DNA of 64,000 nt, taken from positions 1,502,604-1,566,603 of the forward strand of contig NW_006766885.1 of assembly GCF_000275845.1 (NCBI RefSeq). The letters run 5' to 3'. The position numbers and the translations under genes were made by a program. Origin of the DNA: Dichomitus squalens LYAD-421 SS1 (lineage: Eukaryota; Basidiomycota; Agaricomycetes; Polyporales; Polyporaceae). How positions within the stretch are numbered: the stretch's first letter is position 1; the number at the start of each line of letters is the position of its first letter. The notes beneath the pieces are model-generated. The model was not told where the DNA came from and made no database searches. It was given only the letters and a program-made list of their open reading frames with translations. Positions 46,905-58,431 of this stretch are shown in pieces.

Positions 46905-48186
46905 ATGTCTCAGACGGTTGAAGCACACAAGACGAAGAAGAGAAAGCACGTAGCTGTTGTGGAGGAGACGAGCGGAGCGGGGGAGCCTTCGACCAAGCGG
47001 TCCAAGAAGGAGAAGGACGCGAAGAAGCACAAAAAGGCGAAGCACGACAAGGGAAAGGCTCGTGCGACGGACGACGCTTTCCGGATCGTGCGCGCGTCGC
47101 TGAACGTGTCTGTTCCACCCGTGTTTGCGGGGGATCTCCGGGGAGGCGTGGAGGAGCTCCTGGACTCGATGCTCATGAGGTATGTCGTTATGTACCTGTA
47201 TATATGTATTTGCGGTGAAGTGATTGGGAAGCCTGCGCCTCGCCTTACGTCGCGTGTGATATTTGCAGGTATATCCCCGCATTGCAGGGTGTAGTCCTGG
47301 CGCATGATCGGCTAGAATTCCTGGACAAGGTCGCCAGCATCAAGGCAGACTCTCCCTTCGCGAATTGCCGCATCGCCTTCGACGCAACAGTATGGAGCCC
47401 ACAAGTGGGCATGAAGCTTTGTATGTATGCTGGTGAGGAGGGACTCTGGAGCTAGTGCTAACTCGTTTCGTAATCATAGCCGGCAAAATCAACCTATGCT
47501 CCCCGGACCACATTTCCTTGCTCGTGCACCGGACATTCAACGCCTCGATACCCCGACATCATATCACCACCGACAGCTACGGATTTGAGTATGGCCCCGC
47601 AGAGAATGATCCAGAGTTCGGTGCGAGGCAGGAGGGAAAGGCCGAGGGGGAAGCTGCGGAGGAAGGTGTGGACGGCGGCGGGCGATGGGTCCACAAGATA
47701 ACCGGTACCAAGCTCGGAGACGCAGACGGCTCTCTTGAGTTCACTGTCGTTGGGTATGCCTCCAGCACGCTATATCTCATCCAAGATCATGCTGACCTAA
47801 TAGCGTTCCCTAGGTTGACCGTCGCGAACCAGATGCTCTCATTAGTCGGATCAATACAGCCCGACCCCTTCTCCCCTGAACACGTCCCTAAAGCGCCGAT
47901 AACCACTGTCTCAACGGTCGCCGCTCGGAACCTCGCCACCTCACGTCCGTCATCTGCGCTTCAGAGCGAGCGAGAGGTGGATGCGATGATTGGCGACGAC
48001 GATGACAGCGACATGGACCCGTTCGGGAAGCTGGGCAAGCTGGCAGACGACGCTGAGCGGCAAGCGAGGGCAGCACAGGAAGCTGAGACGCGGAAGGAGA
48101 AGAAGCGGAAAAGGAGGGAACCCAAAGCCTACGAGGATGCAACCTCTGACGCTGCAGCGCGTAAGAAAAGCAAGAAAAAAAGCTAG
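46905..48186 (+). CDS. RPA43: RNA polymerase I subunit RPA43
   Basis: Stalk subunit of RNA polymerase I, which contacts Rrn3 and is needed for rRNA transcription in the nucleolus. Exons 46905-47179, 47269-47420, 47480-47753 and 47814-48186 sum to 1074 nt, 357 residues. A Lys-rich N-terminal tract (TKRSKKEKDAKKHKKAKHDK) precedes the Rpb7-like tip domain (RIVRASLNVSVPPVFAGDLR, GVEELLDSMLMRYIPALQGV). The OB domain is GKINLCSPDHISLLVHRTFN followed by ASIPRHH and, after an acidic insert, WVHKITGTKLGDADGSLEFT. The C-terminus is again basic (KKEKKRKRREPK region and KKSKKKS), fitting nucleolar localisation. All joins are in phase. Confidence 0.93.
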
Positions 48187-48279
48187 CCGGCACTCGATGT
48201 ATCACTTGTTTTTTCGTAGATTTATCTCATTACCTAGTGGATGACATATTGTATTGTGTTGTAAGCGGTTATAGTCACC

Positions 48280-48372
48280 GCCCGCCTAGCTCAATCGGAT
48301 AGAGCGTCAGACTCTTAGGCGGGTTAAAGCCACGTGATCTGAAGGCTGCGAGTTCGACCCTCGCGGTGGGCT
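48280..48372 (+). tRNA. tRNA-Lys (CTT) with an intron
   Basis: Cloverleaf read by eye. The acceptor stem GCCCGCC pairs with GGTGGGC (one G-T pair). The D arm is GCTC...GAGC and the anticodon stem TCAGA/TCTGA, with loop CTCTTA giving anticodon CTT. The T arm is CGAGTTCGACCCTCG-like (GCGAGTTCGACCCTCGC). About 19-20 bases (GGCGGGTTAAAGCCACGTG) interrupt the loop after position 37, the usual place for a nuclear tRNA intron. It lies 93 bases after RPA43 on the same strand. Confidence 0.92.
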
Positions 48373-49897
48373 AGTTTATTTTGCAGAAGTTCTTAGAGGA
48401 TGATGAGCATGTCGTCTCTCACGAGACCCCTCTGTAACGCTGTACGTATTATGTTGGCATTACTCAAGTGGGAGGACAGTGTGTTGAGCGCCGGGAAAGA
48501 GAATCAAAGCGCACGGTGACCAGGGGCGAGAGTTATAAATAACAGAGCGGGTAGACCAGCGGTGCAACCGCCAAAGTCCTCATCTTCTGGTAGAAGGTAC
48601 TCCTGCCACTGTCAAGTCGGAAAAAATAGAGGGCCATCATCCGGGGGAGAAACACACTGTGTATACCCGAATAGCCTGTCCACCGGGTGACAAGATCAAG
48701 GTGCCACTGGATGCGTCGCGAGTCTACATGGCCATGATCGGGGTTCTATATGGCGAGAAAGCTACACCTGAAACCGGCCCTGTATGTTGCTACGACACGA
48801 ATACAGGCTAGTCGGTGCGGAAGGCCCCGAATCGCGGGGACGAGGTGTGTGCTCCTGGGATCAAATGCAACAGCCTGGAGCCTCTTCTTCCACCCAAGGA
48901 CCTTGGGCAGCTTACTTGACAGGGCCGAGATGAGGGAAACGCAGAAGCTCCAGGCCAGGTGGGGAATGAATTTTGCGGAGTACCCTATACACTTGATCAA
49001 GTCTGCTTGCATGAGCGGCATGGCGTCTGTCAAATTCGAGGGATGGAAACAAACCCCACATGCTATCAATGTCCTTCCGGCAGCGTCCGCCGTCGAGCTC
49101 CTGTTACAGCGTCCGAAAGTCATGGTGAAGCTGAGCCCGGGCAAACACTGTCGATTGCGTGTTTACTAGTAAACTCATATATGCTGTGATGAGGGGAAGG
49201 AGCACTGTGACATATCAACGCATATGCAGCACTACGAACCATATGTTATGTCCTGCCACAGGAGGATCGCCAGGAAAAAGCTCACTAGCTTAGGCTGTAC
49301 TGCCTCAATAGCAAGGTGACCGCGCTTAGGTCGTCTACCTGGTCGAGCTGCGGGTAGAAGAACGCTTGTTAGCCATTGTCCCGATCGTCTGATCCCTGTG
49401 CTGCACTCACACTAAGGAATTCCAGATGTGACCGTACGACCTGTGATCCTTTCAATGACCCCCAGAGAAGCCCGCTGGGAGACCGCATGGGTGAGTCAAG
49501 TCAATGAGAGCGAGTTCGGCTCAATGGAAGCAAAGTCGCGCAGGTCTCGAGACTCACCAGCTGTGTGAGACACCGCCATATGGTGTCATCGTGGCTGTAC
49601 TCGATGGTTGCCGCGTGCCTCATTGAACGAACATAGAGGGAGATATATCATAAGGTGTCTTGTACACCTGCCTGAAAAGGCGTGGTGGACCTGAGCCGGA
49701 CCTAGGACATGAGCGCTTGAGCGTTGAGGGGTCATGGAAGTCCACTACCGCACTGGGTGTGGTCCCGGGCATGCCACCTCCCGCGCGTCGACCGGTACTT
49801 AACTTACGAGTGATGCAGATACTCATCATAGTCGGGTGAATGCCCCTTCTTCCTCCTCTGTTCTCAGAAGCCCTGAATTCCCTTCGCCCTGACCTCC
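48373..49897. other. Intergenic region, no supportable gene
   Basis: About 1.5 kb. A 139-codon plus frame at 48750-49169 shows no family likeness and overlaps a similar-length antisense frame, so it is left uncalled. Confidence 0.45.
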
Positions 49898-52545
49898 ATG
49901 CAAGCCGACGAGTATTTCAACACTCATCCTCCGAGCTCTAGCCAGACAACACGCGCGGCCCAGTCTATCCATGAGACGGGTGCGCTCATATTCTCTAGTC
50001 CTCGTCGCCATCTTCGTGGCCGCAGGGGTGGACTGAGGGATATGCCTGAGATGCCACTGGATATTCTCTTCGAGGCGGGTTTCCAGCTTGTTTATTTCCT
50101 TTCATCAGTCGTTATTCACACTGCACCCGCTAGATTTTTGGATTCCTCCACCCGAAAGACCTTTTGAACCTCTCACGAGCGACGAGGGAATTCAGAGCTC
50201 TCCTTATGAGCCGGAATTCAGCACCATTTTGGCGAGAAGCAAGGAAACTTGTCGAGGGCCTACCGGAGCCTCCTTCGTATTTAAGTGAGCCTGCATACGC
50301 TAACCTCCTCTTTTGCGCACATTGTCACGTAAGTAACATCTACCGGGAACATCGCCACGATCTCACATATCTCATACATTACAGAACTGTAGCAAGCCCA
50401 ACATCCAGGCTGTTCACTGGCTATTCTCTGTCCGATACTGTGATCCATGCCGGAAAGCTATGTGAGTCTGACACGAGGTGGCTCATCCGCTTGGCGCTCA
50501 TCCACATGCTATGCTCTTAGGTTCATCGATGAGAGCGAAGTGTCGGCGTTCTTGATGATAGCGTTCCAAAACGCATACCACCTATACGTGAACCCCAGAA
50601 CCAAGTGTGCCGCGTTCCTCCACACCCACGTATCGATGAAACCTTAGCCTGACTCTACACAGCCACAGTCGGCGCCCTTCCAAACGGAAGTATCACAAGC
50701 CCGAGATTGACGCTCTGAAACGGGAATGGACTGAGCTCCGGAATGATGAGGAGAGAACCAGGTTTAAGGAAGACAGGGCGGCATTCGTCAGGGAGAGTCA
50801 GAAGGTGCGTTTCACCCATTCGCTGCTTTGCTCGCCTAACGCGTAGAGAACGCGTCCCCAGCACTGTGAGCTCCTCTCAGCGTGGCAGAGGTTATGCCAG
50901 CATAAGAGGTCAGAGGAAGTATATGAGCTGAAGGGGGAGCGGTTCAAAGCGTGAGTAGGTGCAGCCTCTTGTGACATACGACGTTCTGACGGTCACTACT
51001 AGTATCAAAGTCAGACTGCGTGAGGAAGGCTTTGGCGAGGTGTTTGATCACATGCGATACTCGGATCTCGCGGACCTCAAGAGGATGAGCTCCGTGAACA
51101 GAGCGTCCAAACTCACTGAGAAAGGCATGTATGTATGATCAGCGCATATCAATGTATACTGAATCATTGAGTCAGGATGGAACATCATCCGCACGTCTAT
51201 CGTCCAGTACATGACGTCAGTCCGCGATAAGTATCGTGCCGAGGCGTCGTACAGAAAATACCTCAAACGTTTCCAAAACCTTTTCGATGCCTATCAGTCT
51301 TCGAATACTCCACGTACTCAGGAATGGGACTACGAGCCGGGGTTTTTTGATCTCGCGACTTCACCAGCGATCCGGGGCCTCCTCGAGGACGGGTCTGGCA
51401 ACATCACTCAGGACTTTCATAATTTTTACGTTCATATGTCCGACTTCGCAAAGACATGGAAGGACCACTACTGGAACATCTTTACCCAGCTCGCGGTAAA
51501 GGGTCTAGGCAAATTTTCGGCTTCCCTAGAGCAGGACACCCTTCTCAACCTCGCAATCGTCTCTTTTGTCTGCAAGCGCTGCCATCAACGACAACTACGC
51601 TGGCCACACCTTCTTTCTCATCGATGCTTCCGCGATAGGTCAAGAATAGAGCCGAAAGGCACCAACGAACTCCTCGCCGCACAGCATGTGCGTTCTGACC
51701 ATGACGCCCGGTACCGGGGAGAGGAGCTTGTGGTGTTCGACGACCACAATATTGTCACTCGTACTATCGTCTCCCTGTGCGGCTTCACGCCCGAATTGGC
51801 CACTTGTTATGAGATGAACGATCAAGATGTAAGCGTTAGGCTTGTCTGCTCGCTTTGCCCAACGGAGGGCCTCGAAAAGTGGCAGGTCTTTGATTGGCAG
51901 GCTGCAGTACGTAGACCATATCAGTACCGTTCTTACGCGGCACCAGCTGGGCATACATTGCATGCCTAACTAACACCTACTTTCTTGCTGATAGATACAG
52001 CACTCCATCGCCTGCCACTCAACGGAGGGCGTCAACGCTGCATCCTGCTGGGGGCGCATCTCGCCTCGCCAGGCCGCCCTCACGAAGGCCCTGGAACGCT
52101 TGCTGGCGCAGCGGAACAGCACCCTCAGCGCGCTCTCGCATAACCCGATGAACGTATTCGGCTGTGCGCTTTGCTGCTCGAATGGTTCGATCGACAACAT
52201 CCGTAACCATTTGTTTTCTGTGTAAGTCTCTCCCAGCATCGTCCCTACCCGTTTCATGCAGCGCTTGCTGACTTTTTATGCCCGTGCTTCCCGCATGGCA
52301 TGTAATACAGACATAGAATTTTAAGCCCCAAGCTCGGCGAACACATGTACTTGCATGAGGACTCGAAGCCGTGTGGCGCGCCCTCTGTGTGGATGGATTT
52401 GTTTGCGCAGCCGTCGTCCTGGAGACGCATGCGGAGGAAGCGGTGTTGCATATGTTCCTTGCTTCGATTTGAGCAGGTTTCTCAGCAGTGTCTATCTCGT
52501 GCCTGTCCTTGTTTAGTACAGCATGTGCGCGGCAAATGTCCGTAG
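49898..52545 (+). CDS. F-box domain protein (mushroom zinc-ligand F-box family), exon structure partly resolved
   Basis: The head reads GRRGGLRDMPEMPLDILFE, then IFGFLHPKDLLNLSRATREF, the F-box that binds Skp1 in related SCF adaptors. NLLFCAHCHNCSKPNIQAVH and VRYCDPCRKAM follow, a Cys-rich pattern typical of this family. Exons 49898-50074, 50134-50328, 50385-50461 and from 50521 are in phase. The first intron (50075-50133, 59 nt) needs a GC donor (GAG|GCGGGT), because only that join gives the uninterrupted F-box. Later exons carry KYHKPEIDALKREW, RTRPQHCELLSAWQRLCQ, GFGEVFDHMRYSDLADLKRM, YEPGFFDLATSPAIRGLLED and a C-terminus near 52545. The join around 50620-50665 is unresolved. Start at 49898 is favoured by the basic run before the F-box; 50042 is possible. 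Confidence 0.78.
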
Positions 52546-52862
52546 TAATGTGTTTGTCGATCATCATGTTTATGAGGACCTTATGAATTACAATGAGGCA
52601 CACATTACATGTTCGGAACGTGGTGAAACGAGTGCCAGCCTAAGATTGCATTTGATGCGACGGCGCAACGAGAGGCTTCAGACAATTTGATGACGCGCGC
52701 TTGCTGCAATCCACGCCACCCGGTCACATGGGCGTGCCGAGACGCGCTACGCGACGCGAGTGTGTGGTTGTGTTTACAGTCGACTTGAACATCGTCCAGA
52801 CACCCTGACGCGACGCAGTTTAGGCTGCTCAAACGATACTCACGAAAATTAACGGCGATAAC
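52546..52862. other. Intergenic region, promoter side of the HMMR-like gene
   Basis: 317 bases; nothing specific seen. Confidence 0.4.
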
Positions 52863-55348
52863 ATGTTTTCCAGAGGGTCAAGATTTCCTCCCGCTAAAGG
52901 TCAGCTAGACTCTCCTCGTATTCCTCTCAAGAATTGAACAGAAACGTACGGATAGGTTCCGACGTACCCGGTCCCGGAGCGTACAATCCGCAAGGTGAAG
53001 ACGGTCGGAACGCGTCTTATTACATTACTGACGTTGCATAGATCCCGAATACGACACGTACAAGAGAGGGGCATTCCTGGAGAAGACGAACCGTTTCAAC
53101 AAGGACAAGCCCGACGACATACCAGGTGGGAACTCCAGAGCGACATTCTTATACCATCCAATCTGAGAGTTGCCCAGGTCCTGGCGCGTACGAGACGGAC
53201 ATGGCGAATGCTCAGAACAGACCTCCGACGCGGACTGCAAACCCCACTACAACGGACAGGCTAGCGGTCCTTCAACGTAAGCTAGAAGACCTGGAGAGAG
53301 TGCACCAGGAAGAGAAGAAGTCTGTGAGTACGCGTGCATCCTCTGACAGCGCACTCAGTACCGAACCAGATCCAGCACTACCTCGAGCAGGAACGCCTCA
53401 AACTTGAGCTCAGCCGCGCACAGCGAACCGCAGCCGAACAGACAGAGCGCGCAGACAAACTCAAGAAACAGAACGATACCCTCGACGCGCGCGTTCAAGA
53501 GCTGAAGAAGGCGAACGCCAACGACACAACGGAATTGCGCGACCTCCGCGTCAAGCTCCGCGCGAGCGAACACGAGCGCACGCAACTCGCGGCGAAGCAG
53601 GGGGATGCGGCGGAGGCGCGCAAAGCGGAAGCGAAGAGGAAGGACGAGCTGAAGGAGCGCGAACGCAAGATCGCTGAGCTGGAGAAGGCGCTGACGACGG
53701 AGAAGAAGAAGCGGGAGGCGATAGAGGCACGGTTGGCGGAGGCGAAGGCAAAGGCGGATGAGCGAGTGCAGGAGGCACGAGCTGCGGCCGAGGACACCAC
53801 ACGTCAGCTACGGGAGGCGCAAAAGGAGGCGCAAACGGCGCGCGATGCGCTACTACAGGTCGAGTCACACGCGGAGGATGCGGAGGAGGAACTCGTCGCT
53901 CAGCTTGAGCAACACCGGTACGCTCTATCTCGCGTCGCGCAGGAGTATGGCAAGCTCGCGTCCACCACCATTGCGCTCTCGACACACCGGCGTGCCAAGC
54001 AGGAAGTTGTGCTGCTCGAGCTGCGGAATAACAAGCTGGAGCGCAAGCTCGCGAACAGCGATGGCCAAGTCATCGAGCTCGCGAATTTGATTCGGCAAGT
54101 CAAGGAGGAGAACTCCTTCCTAACTTCCCAGCTCCAGGAGACCCATGACGAACTCACCACCTACCGCCGGGCTCTTCGGGATGCGTATAGCATGGCCACT
54201 GTAGTTTCCAACGGACTGTGCGAGCTCGAGGACAGTGCCTGGGCTGTTGCTGAAGATCGATACGTGTCTACCCTCAGTGCTCTCGACGCAGCGCGCGGGG
54301 ACTTCGAGTTATGGAGCTCTCTCGACCGTGAACGCACGAACGCATTGTTGTTCCACGCGTCCGTTCTCAACCAGGAATCAGATGCCACTCGTGCGGAACT
54401 CGACCAGCGTGCGAAGCAGCTTGCAGAAGCTGAGGCCATCCGCGCACAGCTAGCTGAGTCTCTCCAGCAAACACAGGCCGAACATGCCGATGCCCAGCGC
54501 ATGCTCGCCGACTCCGCCGCGTCCCTCGCCGAGTCAAACGCTCGCGTAGAGTCGTACAAAAAGCAGTTAGAGACTATCAAGGCGGAGGCGCAGGCCGACG
54601 TTGCTCGGGCCGAGCAAGGCTTACAGCAGGAGAAGCAGGCGAGCCAGCGGTTGGCTGCGTCGCTCCACCAGGCGAAGCAGGCCGAACAGTTCCTGCGCTC
54701 CGAAGTCGAACAGTAAGCCTTACACCTGCTTCACTCGCATTCTTCCTAATGCCCTGTATTTCCTTGCCCCAGATTGAGCTCTGACCTCGCTGAAGCCGAG
54801 AGATATCAGGAAGCGTACAACAACATGCTCGCAGAAGTCGACCAGCTCGTTGTGAAGAACGCCCTAGCGGAGGAAGAAGCGCAACGCCTTAGCAAGTTCA
54901 ACGCAGAAATTATAGGACATAATAATCCTGCTCAGCGCATCATGTACGTCGACCGCATTCGGCGCGAGTTGCACGAGATGAAACATGTACGTTCTCCCCC
55001 TTGCCTCTTGCAATGCGACAGCACTGAAGCGCGTGGCAGAAATTGCTGCTATCAACACGCGACCGAGATGCCGCCTACGCGGACAACGATGACCTCCGCG
55101 CTGAGCTGGAGCTGTACAAGTCTGTCGCCGTACCCCAAGAGGTCAAGCCTCGCACGTACATCACGAGGGTCACTCGGCCAGTCGCAGCGACTTTGGAGCC
55201 TGACACCGCGTCGTCTATGTCTACTTCACGGGGTTCAGACCAGACACAAAGGTCATCTGCGACACGATCGTCAACATCTGCCTCGAGGCTGCCCAGTCTA
55301 CCTGAGCTGCCAGCGAGCGGCGACATGACTTTGGACGAGATTATGTGA
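52863..55348 (+). CDS. HMMR-like coiled-coil protein with N-terminal PGPGAY motifs
   Basis: Exons 52863-52899, 52956-52994, 53042-53125, 53178-53323, 53376-54712, 54773-54986 and 55040-55348 join in phase to 721 residues. The N-terminus MFSRGSRFPPAK leads to DVPGPGAYNP, then YDTYKRGAFLEKTNRF and DIPGPGAYET. This layout resembles the start of animal HMMR (a spindle and microtubule-associated protein) and the PG-rich SHIPPO motif. Residues ~90-640 are an almost unbroken coiled coil, rich in Ala, Glu, Lys and Arg. The C-terminal block FNAEIIGHNNPAQRIMYVDR followed by IRRELHEMKHKLLLSTRDRD is the HMMR C-terminal domain pattern. The tail is Ser/Thr-rich. A microtubule or spindle role is inferred from the family only. 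Confidence 0.85.
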
Positions 55349-55565
55349 TGTGATGATCTATGCTAGCACACGATTTCATCATGCTTTATGCTGTTGTACG
55401 ATATACTCCGTTTCACTTCGTTCGTCTCGCTTAGCTTCGATAGTCCGGCATCATGCATCCACTCTCTCTTAACGCATGCGATCACGCTCTTGGCTCGCCT
55501 TGGTCTGGAGTACCGTTGCCGGTAAATAACACGATTGACTTGCATAGAGTATGCAGAGACGGTCT

Positions 55566-57085
55566 TCAAGAGATAATCGGGAATGCCGAACCCCGCGCGG
55601 CCGCAATCCAGCTAGCGTCCGCGTCGGGATACTGTATAGGAGGCACCATATCAGATCGACAGCCATCGTAAGATAAGAAGAGGGTCACGAACCTCGAAAG
55701 CCATTATGCCCGCGCCTGAAGGATTATAGATGGACTAGGTTCAGTATATTGACATGGGGGAGGCTCTGTGCAGGAACTCACTCCACCCCTGCTGCTCAGC
55801 GGACGAGACGCATTCCCCCAGGGTCTTCGGGTCCATGAATCCCGTCGTTGTATTGGAAACAGTGGCGAATTTTCCAATGACGAGCTTGCTAGCGGGAATG
55901 CCTCCCGCTGCAAGCTCAAGAATGGATGACTGGGGGAATTGAGTTCCCGAACTGGAGACGATGCTGGTGCAGTCTGTGTACTCGTTCGCACCCTCTGGAG
56001 AACAGCTGGGGTCAGTGTGAGGAATTGCAAGATAAGAGAACCTTACGGTTGTAGTACTATGGGTGGGGTACAGTGGTAAGTCGGTACGTTAGGATGAAGA
56101 AAATCGTGAACCGGTCATTACCTGGATGTTGTACTGGAACCAACATTATGTCAGTAGCACGATAAAAGCTTCATTGCAGTGAAGACACACCCAATCAATC
56201 AGGTGGCCGACTTGTTTGTTGACGGTCCTATATGCGCCACTTTTGAGGAACACGGAGTTCAGCGAGAACCATGGCGCGATAGCTGCATCACAAAGAAGGC
56301 CATAGTGATGAGAAGGATCCGAAGCAGACATGGGAACAGCTACGTACGAGCATGACTCAGAATGAACTGCCCCTTGGGCAAATGTTGACGGAGTGTCTGA
56401 GTGAAGGTGACGAGCCAAGCCTCGGCAACGCCATCACCCTTGTTCATCGCATCCAAGTCCTGCCAAATATCGTACAAATTAGCCCGGGAACTACATTCAA
56501 CGCTTGTACTAGGTTGTACCTCGTAGTCGACATCGATGCCGTCCAGCCCGCTAGAGAGTACAAACTGAGCCATGGAGTTCGCCGTGGCGAGGGGGTCCGA
56601 CTTGCTGGTGGTTGGCTCCTCTGAGTCACCGAACGCGGACACGATGAGGCGGATGCCTGCGTTGGCATACTCCGTCTTTGTAGCAGCTCGTTGTGCATCG
56701 GGCAAGGCAGCCCATGCAGCAGCTTGATCGAACGGTCCCTTGAGGAGGAGGAATGAAAGCGCTCTGGTGATGTGAGTCAAAGGGAGACATATCTGAGGGT
56801 ACACTCATAACCCACACAACATTATACCCCTAGAGGTTGGCAAGAAACGTCAATATAATACCGCATTCATGGGCGACAGACTTCATTTACCTTGAGCTCG
56901 TTCACTGGTGGGAGCACGCTCGAAGAGACGAATTTGTTTGTATATATTACGAAGGCAGGAGAAGGTGAGGTTTGATTTTGAGTATCCGCTCCTGTTCCCG
57001 ACGAAGCTATGGGCGCAGAGAGAACATAGCGCGACAGCGCCAACAAGATGAAAGCGCACGAAGCGGGAGAAAAGAATGACAACAT
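55566..57085 (-). CDS. Glycoside hydrolase family 18 chitinase-like protein, secreted
   Basis: Predicted endo-acting hydrolase on chitin or chito-oligomers. Ten exons join in phase: 57085-56891, 56829-56816, 56763-56520, 56459-56348, 56282-56191, 56132-56121, 56056-56047, 55994-55782, 55715-55693, 55631-55566, giving 326 residues. There is a signal peptide (ASCAFILLALSRYVLSAP) and then FVIYTNKFVS. ALSFLLLKGPFDQAAAWAAL and IRLIVSAFGDSEEPTTSKSD precede the catalytic GLDGIDVDYE (DxxDxDxE; the final Glu is the acid). LPKGQFILSHAPIAPWFS, DW-YNIQ-YYNQGANEYTDC and SAGIMAFEYPDADASW complete the barrel. The intron after DYE has no stop codon and could be misread as coding. Three exons are only 14, 12 and 10 nt. 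Confidence 0.9.
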
Positions 57086-57166
57086 GCCCACCAGGGACTA
57101 AGATAGCGAATGCAAAGAAAAGAGAGCGAGAAACAGTGGACTACCCTTCGACAGCAGAGGGGGTCG

Positions 57167-58100
57167 GAAACTTGTTGAGCGTCGCTCTCAAGACACGTTA
57201 TGAGTTGTTGGCTAGCCCGCTCTCTGTCGTTGATCAGACACCGGCGGGGCTGTGATGACATTTTCTTTGCGACGGAAAGTAACAGCATCGCTTCGAAATG
57301 CCGAGAGACAGGGCGGCATTTTGAGGCCCGGAGATCCATGCTCCGCATAATTCAGGCTCACGAGAGGCCATTGGTCCGTTGAAATGTTATGTCGACCCGA
57401 TGAATGCAGTTGTCGAGCAATTGAAGGCTTGTCTGTCAGTGTCAGTACGTCGTGGAAGCGGTGAACTCACAGATGCCATAGTGGTTTTCAGTCTGACTGC
57501 CAGCGGTCTTGATATCGTATACCACGTGCCAGTACTGTTGGTGTTTGACAGCTACTAGTATGGAGTCTTGCGTGCAAGAGTCTTACTCAATCATAAAGGC
57601 GAATTTGCTCAGCTCAATGGAAGTCAAAATCTCGGCCTGGAGCCTGTACTGAGGCAGAAGGCCAGAAGACAAGTCTCGACCAATGAACCCCCTCCCTCCA
57701 AAAGTTTGAAACATGGTCTCTAAGACGCAATGAGCGCATCAGCCGATAGTGCGACAGTTCAAGAACAGCTAGATGAGGCGAGAACGATGAGGATGGGAGA
57801 ACGGTAGCGTCTTGTAAACGTAGCCAGGACAAAATGAAGGTCACAGGAAGACAAGCGCAAGGCGCTACCAGGGCTCGAACCTGGGTTTTGGGAACACTGA
57901 AGTCAGAATCCCAAGTGATAACCACTACACTATAGCGCCACCGCTCAATATTTTCATTATGGCCACCATGTCCTCTTCCGCCCACATCTCAGGGAGTACG
58001 ACGAAACTCCGGGTTCATAGCCTACTGATTCTCCGGACTGAGCCATGAATCCTCCACATATACTCATTGCTCGCAACTCCAGGGGCCCCAATACTCATAA
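57167..58100. repeat. Left copy of a ~934-base exact repeat flanking gap 2
   Basis: Identical to 58432-59365 at an offset of 1265 and ending exactly at the first N. It includes a tRNA-Gln and the first codons of the BTB gene. Probably an unmerged contig overlap. Apart from the tRNA no gene is seen in it. Confidence 0.87.
57860..57939 (-). tRNA. tRNA-Gln (CTG) with a short intron, copy 1
   Basis: On the minus strand the acceptor stem GGCGCTA pairs with TAGCGCC. The D arm is GTGT...TCAC. The anticodon stem is TGGGA/TCCCA with loop TTCTGA, giving anticodon CTG. The T arm is CCAGG-TTCGAGC-CCTGG. Eight bases (CTTCAGTG) sit after position 37 as an intron. The same gene reappears at 59125-59204, probably through a false assembly duplication, so the true copy number here may be one. 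Confidence 0.9.
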
Positions 58101-58431
58101 NNNNNNNNNNNNNNNNNNNNNNNNNNNNNNNNNNNNNNNNNNNNNNNNNNNNNNNNNNNNNNNNNNNNNNNNNNNNNNNNNNNNNNNNNNNNNNNNNNNN
58201 NNNNNNNNNNNNNNNNNNNNNNNNNNNNNNNNNNNNNNNNNNNNNNNNNNNNNNNNNNNNNNNNNNNNNNNNNNNNNNNNNNNNNNNNNNNNNNNNNNNN
58301 NNNNNNNNNNNNNNNNNNNNNNNNNNNNNNNNNNNNNNNNNNNNNNNNNNNNNNNNNNNNNNNNNNNNNNNNNNNNNNNNNNNNNNNNNNNNNNNNNNNN
58401 NNNNNNNNNNNNNNNNNNNNNNNNNNNNNNN
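58101..58431. other. Assembly gap 2 (331 N)
   Basis: Run of unknown bases with identical sequence on both sides, so the gap is possibly spurious. Confidence 0.99.

Noticed and set aside
48750..49169. 139-codon plus-strand frame after tRNA-Lys
   Set aside because: No family likeness, no signal or domain, and an equally long antisense frame; coding status cannot be supported.
58045..58100. Apparent second start of the BTB gene before gap 2
   Set aside because: It is the left copy of the block repeated after the gap; the intact gene starts at 59310.
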